DNA of 8,797 bases. It comes from Euryarchaeota archaeon UBA105 (GTDB taxonomy: Archaea; Thermoplasmatota; Poseidoniia; Poseidoniales; Thalassarchaeaceae). Location of the stretch: the NCBI GenBank assembly GCA_002496905.1, contig DALV01000103.1, positions 1-8,797 on the forward strand. The letters are read 5' to 3'. The translations under genes were made by a program, and so were the position numbers. Below, in pieces: positions 6,001 to 8,797 of this stretch. Every line of letters starts with the position of its first letter. Position 1 is the stretch's first letter. The notes beneath the pieces were generated by a model. That model did no database searches. It saw nothing but the letters and a program-made list of their open reading frames with translations, and was not told the origin of the DNA.

Positions 6001-7583
6001 TGGTCAATCCAACTTGTGATTTGAGCAGAATTTGAGTGCCCTAATTCGACCCATGTAACATCAAATCCAGTAGTAGCGGGATTAGTTCCTGAGTCTTGGT
6101 TTACCTTTGCAGCGTAAAGGGTCCCGGAATGCAAATCTCCTGCAGAATCTGCAATAAATTTGAACAATACAGTACCGTATTCATCATCTGACAGGTACAC
6201 GGTTTTCCTATCTGGCATTACCTGCGCATTCTCGTGGGAAAATCTACCAAGAGGGTACAATCTTTCGAAATGAGGATTTTCAGTGTCAGCATCTTCAACT
6301 TCTATAATCCAGCCATAATCATATGGATTCGGATAGTATCCGAGATAGTCTGCTAACTCTAGTTGGTCTTGGTGATAATTGTAGTTTGGATTATTCCAAT
6401 CAATCGTATTCTCAAAATATAATTCTTCAGAGAGGAGTGGAGTGCCCCAAGGGCTCAATGAACCAAAGCAAAGGACCCAGCCTCCATTAATCCCGCTTAG
6501 GTCTAGCATTTTTCCACCAAGGGTGTCCCATTCACCAGACATATCGTTCCATTCGATATGTAGTTGGCTAACCCCAGCGGGGCGACTCTCCCAAGTAGAG
6601 TATAGGTAACCCTCACTGCCTTCGGAATTCGTAGGTACAAAGACGTTGAAATCAGGTTTCTCACTAGTGAACAATAATGCTCCATCATCAGCAGAATAAA
6701 TTCCACCAGCAACTTCACTACTGCTGAGAGAATCGCCTGATTGTAACAACACCTGGTATGTACCTACTGATGTTCTAATTCCATGCCAAATTTCTGATTG
6801 ACTGATTGTCGACGGAAGTTCGGGAATAGTCTCTGGTAAATCATTCCAATCAAAGCCATTTACTACACCAATTGTCGCTTTGTATGGGTCATCAGGGTGC
6901 ATTGCACTAACGAATAAGTTTCCAATTGAATTGACATGTAATCCGGTTACTTCCGCACCATCTGGAACCATCATTATTCGAGTTAAGTCGTTGGGGGTTG
7001 GTGGATCAGGGTCACTAACAGGTTCTCCGCCTGAATTCTCTGCTCCAGGTGTCGGTTGATCAGAGTCTACCCATTCTCCATTGCTTCCAGAAGGTATCTT
7101 TGATACTCCATTGGCTGCTTGGCCGGTTGTAATTTCGTGAACTACAACATCTTGGGAATCTTTGAGAAATACGGTTTCTCCTGCATTGTTTAACCGTAGA
7201 GTGCCGATTTCATTTTCTGCGATAACGGCATATGCTCCAGATTCTAGGTGGTAAGGTGTTGATAAATCGGCAAAACCAATCCAGCTGCTTTCATTTATTG
7301 GATGGGTCCAACCTCCAATATCGACAATTGTCCAGCCCTCAAGACTCACAGAACTAGACCCGGTATTGAACAACTCAACCCATTCACCCTGAGGAAAGAT
7401 TCCTTGATCTGAGCCATCCGCATTAGGCATTATTTCGTTAATACAAACTACGCATGAGGAATTTTTTATCGCCTCTCGATTTTCTTTAGAATCATCGATT
7501 TGTAGAATTTGAGAGGGGCCCAGTAGACTTAGTGTCAATACTGCAATGATGACTACTGCTAGCCTTGCGGGACCCCTTTCCAT
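3015..7583 (-). CDS. Giant membrane-anchored ectoenzyme: LTD, PhoX-like phosphatase, LTD, twin PLD/nuclease (HKD) modules
   Basis: A 1522-residue surface protein. Residues 1-25 are a signal peptide (RGPARL, then a hydrophobic run). Lamin-tail domain 1 is about 44-180 (INEIMPN, GEWVELFNTG, LEGWTI, PTPGAEN). About 200-705 is a PhoX/DUF839-like domain: SPWGTPLLSEE (377-387), LGRFSHENAQV (445-455), YLSDDE (463-468), GTLYAAK (487-493), KMEGV (597-601), GPDNLAVL (673-680), IAEDTGKHENNMLW (687-700). Lamin-tail domain 2 is about 718-890. HKD module 1 has H998, K1000, D1005 and N1015; module 2 has H1203, K1205, D1210 and GSMN 1217-1220. Two modules in one chain would form a complete PLD/nuclease active site. 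Asp-rich Ca-type loops (1261-1269, 1295-1300, 1347-1355) and an Asn/Gly/Asp-rich linker lead to a membrane helix at 1407-1429 and RRPR, giving an outside catalytic part and an acidic 90-residue cytoplasmic tail. Likely substrates are extracellular DNA, nucleotides or phospholipids. No clear Shine-Dalgarno precedes the ATG. Domain calls are firm for LTD and PLD, good for PhoX; the substrate is inferred. Confidence 0.85.
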   Translation of the reverse strand: MERGPARLAVVIIAVLTLSLLGPSQILQIDDSKENREAIKNSSCVVCINEIMPNADGSDQGIFPQGEWVELFNTGSSSVSLEGWTIVDIGGWTHPINESSWIGFADLSTPYHLESGAYAVIAENEIGTLRLNNAGETVFLKDSQDVVVHEITTGQAANGVSKIPSGSNGEWVDSDQPTPGAENSGGEPVSDPDPPTPNDLTRIMMVPDGAEVTGLHVNSIGNLFVSAMHPDDPYKATIGVVNGFDWNDLPETIPELPSTISQSEIWHGIRTSVGTYQVLLQSGDSLSSSEVAGGIYSADDGALLFTSEKPDFNVFVPTNSEGSEGYLYSTWESRPAGVSQLHIEWNDMSGEWDTLGGKMLDLSGINGGWVLCFGSLSPWGTPLLSEELYFENTIDWNNPNYNYHQDQLELADYLGYYPNPYDYGWIIEVEDADTENPHFERLYPLGRFSHENAQVMPDRKTVYLSDDEYGTVLFKFIADSAGDLHSGTLYAAKVNQDSGTNPATTGFDVTWVELGHSNSAQITSWIDQYDGIDSSDFVNGQNSYISDQEINDWAEHRLDDDLDGDGNIGFAADNRVAFLESRKAAAALGATDEWNKMEGVVFNENSPEYLYLAMSDIRYDMTDSSGDIQLSENRCGIIYSLPVDEQWGVSRIEPVEAGGSYSSGRCDVNRIAGPDNLAVLNDGSLLIAEDTGKHENNMLWHWQPPAGPSDWDNEYDVKFTRIMPGEVPNRDNDWFELTNTGDEEISLTGWTIERIRSTTPWISTFNELVIPAGASVVLTENQNNLLSDGGIVAMDGNVVMNNMPWLVDSGSALQLKSPDGTVVDAVVYGGGDAEIEGWNGAAISVPGDGTPGLILMRGSGCGDNPDTDTGEDWEYRWIRIGASTFCDGGKITLEESSTVTSSIGPDTSFNDLMHWIENAETSIHLHVYQFMSPDLTNALLDAINRGVSVTILLEEGILDGSSTKNNQRGHAQTLHDAGATVLWMEDPSLISSPYTYIHSKVAVRDTESVWISSGNWKDTSLPPDGIGNREWSVIVNSISFAELVMSRLSWDENENHLHISPHSSNHAPTSDWVMDETSGVSLQAPTTQPYSGPLEMQLMTCPDDCVDGIIEMIDAADSTIELSLQYLDLDWYWGFGDNPIIEAIYQAAQRGVQVRLLLNGFYADSDDEIRDAVNLFNTNWNATEGLDTTARLMAYSDSITKLHNKGAIIDGESVLVGSMNWGSNAALRNREMSVLIHDQELTSEYLQSFNEDWHRLDSNTDSDGDLLPDMWEIQYGLNRHSAAVLGTALSEQSLDLDEDGLNNLNEYLWGGNPNDNDTDDDCILDGQEAEFAQSLGRSPIVAMNSSDVDGNGIPDGIQFGCDEEEIIDNNNGQTNNTDGSDGENNDEGNGGWLENNVRDDPLSTPGAKFLFALTIIAATFLVAAGLTMVRRPRIKSDSRLIDDSGYRFDDADAEQAILKGTRFDEGSEDTRDWTEGRDDGVHGQIVLDGFGFDKLDRNQVQFLLDKGMSIEELRDEYGEDEA
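3022..3029 (-). promoter_or_regulatory. Probable ribosome-binding site of the phosphorylase gene
   Basis: GAGGATGA on the minus strand, with GAGG ending 7 bases before the ATG at 3018, lies inside the last codons (Glu-Asp-Glu) of the upstream surface-protein gene. It differs from the ideal GAGGTGA by one inserted base. With the ATGA overlap it supports reinitiation or coupled translation. Confidence 0.45.
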
Positions 7584-7668
7584 TAGACTTACGTCCAGTG
7601 TTCAGCGGTTGAACCCTTCGCGCAAGCGCGCCCACGGCTGGCTTTGCCAGCCGGAGTATAGGGTAGCC
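7584..7668 (-). promoter_or_regulatory. 85-base GC-rich spacer with three inverted repeats; possible terminator/leader
   Basis: This is the only real intergenic gap in the minus-strand block, between the stop of the upstream surface-protein gene and the ATG of the giant ectoenzyme. It is visibly richer in G and C than the flanking genes. It holds three perfect palindromes in a row: 7600-7614 (GTTCA, 5-base loop, TGAAC), 7619-7630 (CGCGC, AA, GCGCG) and 7635-7653 (8-bp stem). A weak TATA-like CTATACT lies on the minus strand near 7656-7662, about 75 bases before the ATG, which would place the hairpins in a 5' leader. No U-run follows the stems and no Shine-Dalgarno is seen. Whether it ends, starts or tunes transcription cannot be told from sequence. 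Confidence 0.35.
7635..7653. repeat. Perfect 8-bp GC-rich stem with TTT loop
   Basis: CGGCTGGC (7635-7642) and GCCAGCCG (7646-7653) are exact inverted repeats with a 3-base loop. This is the strongest secondary structure seen in the window. It begins 16 bases after the stop of the upstream minus-strand gene, a position that fits an mRNA 3'-end stabiliser, a terminator or a dispersed REP-like element. Confidence 0.55.
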
Positions 7669-8797
7669 TCAATCTTCGTCTTTTGATACTGCAATCGGTC
7701 CCATGCCGCCGAATGCCAGAGCTCCCACAGCAATCATAGCTATGCTTGCAACATACAATACTGCAGTCACAGAATCAATTACAGCTGTGCCTTCTAATTC
7801 ACAATCCCCACTGCCGCCGAAATCAGTCCAGTACATTGGTTCCATGTTGTCTAGAACCCGACACTGGAAGGTTTCAGCATCTTCATCTGCAATTTCCGAG
7901 AAAGTATGAATTTCGAATACAGGATGAGTATCCACGCCCATCTCAGGATTTAGCATTCCAGGACCTCTTAGGTCTAGGTGGAACATAGAGACGGATTTCC
8001 CGTACATCGCTACTTGGGTAACTGGCTCTACCTTGATATCCACATTTGAACCAAAGTATACAGGTAATGCACCTGGAAGTACATCAACAAAGGATGCAGA
8101 GCCAATTAACTTGGCTTGTATTTGGTTTTGTGAAGGATCTAGGTTTACTGTGTGTGCTCTCATTTCAATTCCCTTGTATGTTTCCATGTCTCCAGGTACT
8201 GATTCCGCCATTGCGTATCCTACAAGATTCACCCTAAACGGGTCATCACTATCTGCGACACCACCTACTGCCCCAGCTACTACGGTATTTTCGTTACCGA
8301 CGTGGGCGGATAGTAATCCAAGAGTGGAAGTTTCTCGGTGTGGTGCCCTCCATGGTAGATGCTCTGTAAATCCATACAATTCACCTTCTTCACAGGGATA
8401 CATGCCACTTGAATCAGCATCTGCCATTGTACCATCGGAATTTAATTTGAAATCACAAAATCCATTTCCATCGGAGTTGATGTAACCTTGAAGCAATCTT
8501 TGTCCCATATTGTCTCCTTCTGTACTTGCGATATATACATCATAATCTCCAGTGGTAACGCTATCTGAGCCGAAATATGTTTCATTTGTTTCGAGGCTTA
8601 CCCAACCTAGGGCCATATTGTCAGGTTGTTCGTAAACAACATCGGCCACGATAATATCTCTCCAGCCAAACAACCAGTTATCGACTGGCTGCGTGATGTA
8701 AGCAGAACCGCCGTATTGGAAGCCCAATAGCGCGCCAATAACTTGGTCGAACATGAAGTCTGCAACCCAACTACGAACAGCGGCTGCATCCGACTCA
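7669..8797 (-). CDS. Unidentified membrane-anchored surface protein, C-terminal part (5' partial)
   Basis: The frame is open to the right edge, so the ATG at 8754 is probably an internal Met. About 375 residues are visible. Nearly all of it looks extracellular: beta-rich, with four Cys (CDF, PCEE, QCRV, DCELEG) that could pair as disulfides. A single hydrophobic helix of about 25 residues (VTAVLYVASIAMIAVGALAF) follows near the end, before a tiny tail, SKDED. I do not recognise a catalytic motif. The segment VDNWLFGWRD near the start of the visible part, followed by a Gly-rich stretch, faintly recalls the WLFGYxD motif of CD36-type scavenger receptors, and the overall plan of an ectodomain with a terminal helix would also fit DUF3068-like proteins; both are weak. 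It lies upstream of the giant ectoenzyme in the same orientation, separated by an 85-base structured spacer, so co-transcription is possible but not shown. Confidence 0.6.
   Translation of the reverse strand, partial: ESDAAAVRSWVADFMFDQVIGALLGFQYGGSAYITQPVDNWLFGWRDIIVADVVYEQPDNMALGWVSLETNETYFGSDSVTTGDYDVYIASTEGDNMGQRLLQGYINSDGNGFCDFKLNSDGTMADADSSGMYPCEEGELYGFTEHLPWRAPHRETSTLGLLSAHVGNENTVVAGAVGGVADSDDPFRVNLVGYAMAESVPGDMETYKGIEMRAHTVNLDPSQNQIQAKLIGSASFVDVLPGALPVYFGSNVDIKVEPVTQVAMYGKSVSMFHLDLRGPGMLNPEMGVDTHPVFEIHTFSEIADEDAETFQCRVLDNMEPMYWTDFGGSGDCELEGTAVIDSVTAVLYVASIAMIAVGALAFGGMGPIAVSKDED

Noticed and set aside
6503..6718. 71-residue minus-strand ORF in another frame inside the giant ectoenzyme gene
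   Set aside because: Overlaps the PhoX-like domain in a different frame, no ribosome-binding site and no recognisable motif.
7600..7660. Possible tRNA in the spacer, because GGGTTCAACC resembles a T-arm
   Set aside because: The flanking bases do not form a T-stem, there is no acceptor stem, and the other hairpins do not match D- and anticodon-arm spacing.
8033..8485. 150-residue + strand ORF opposite the right-edge surface protein
   Set aside because: Antisense to a frame that is open over more than 1.1 kb with signs of a real protein (Cys pattern, terminal membrane helix); no motif in the ORF itself.

Overview
The window reads as a piece of a free-living, probably marine, archaeal genome. 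My best guess is Marine Group II Euryarchaeota (Poseidoniales). This is an inference from style, not from a marker gene. The surface proteins are large, acidic and modular, held by one C-terminal membrane helix with a short acidic cytoplasmic tail. Asp-rich Ca-binding-type loops and N-X-S/T sequons are common. Genes are tightly packed, and one ribosome-binding site (GGTGAT) matches the archaeal 16S 3' end. No rRNA, tRNA, CRISPR or mobile element is visible.

Layout. At the left edge, on the + strand, is the 3' end of a secreted M60-like (enhancin-type) metalloprotease with a C-terminal Fn3-like domain (3-677). It converges, with a 3-base gap, on a minus-strand block that fills the rest of the window. 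In order of transcription the block holds: (a) the C-terminal part of an unidentified membrane-anchored surface protein (8797-7669); (b) an 85-base spacer carrying three perfect inverted repeats; (c) a 1522-residue surface protein with the order signal peptide, lamin-tail domain, PhoX/DUF839-like phosphatase, lamin-tail domain, two phospholipase-D/nuclease HKD modules, Asp-rich loops, membrane helix, cytoplasmic tail (7583-3015); (d) a thymidine/pyrimidine-nucleoside phosphorylase whose ATG overlaps the previous stop codon (3018-1741); (e) a multi-pass HGSNAT/DUF1624-like acyltransferase whose Shine-Dalgarno sequence contains the stop codon of (d) (1736-681).

Working idea. Genes (c) and (d) are translationally coupled and make biochemical sense as a DNA or nucleotide scavenging pair. 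The HKD modules would cut extracellular nucleic acid, the PhoX-like domain would release phosphate, and the cytoplasmic phosphorylase would split imported thymidine into thymine and deoxyribose-1-phosphate. The domains and the gene overlap are seen directly. The pathway is inference, and no nucleoside transporter is visible in the window. The role of the acyltransferase in this set is unclear; surface-glycan acylation is a possibility.
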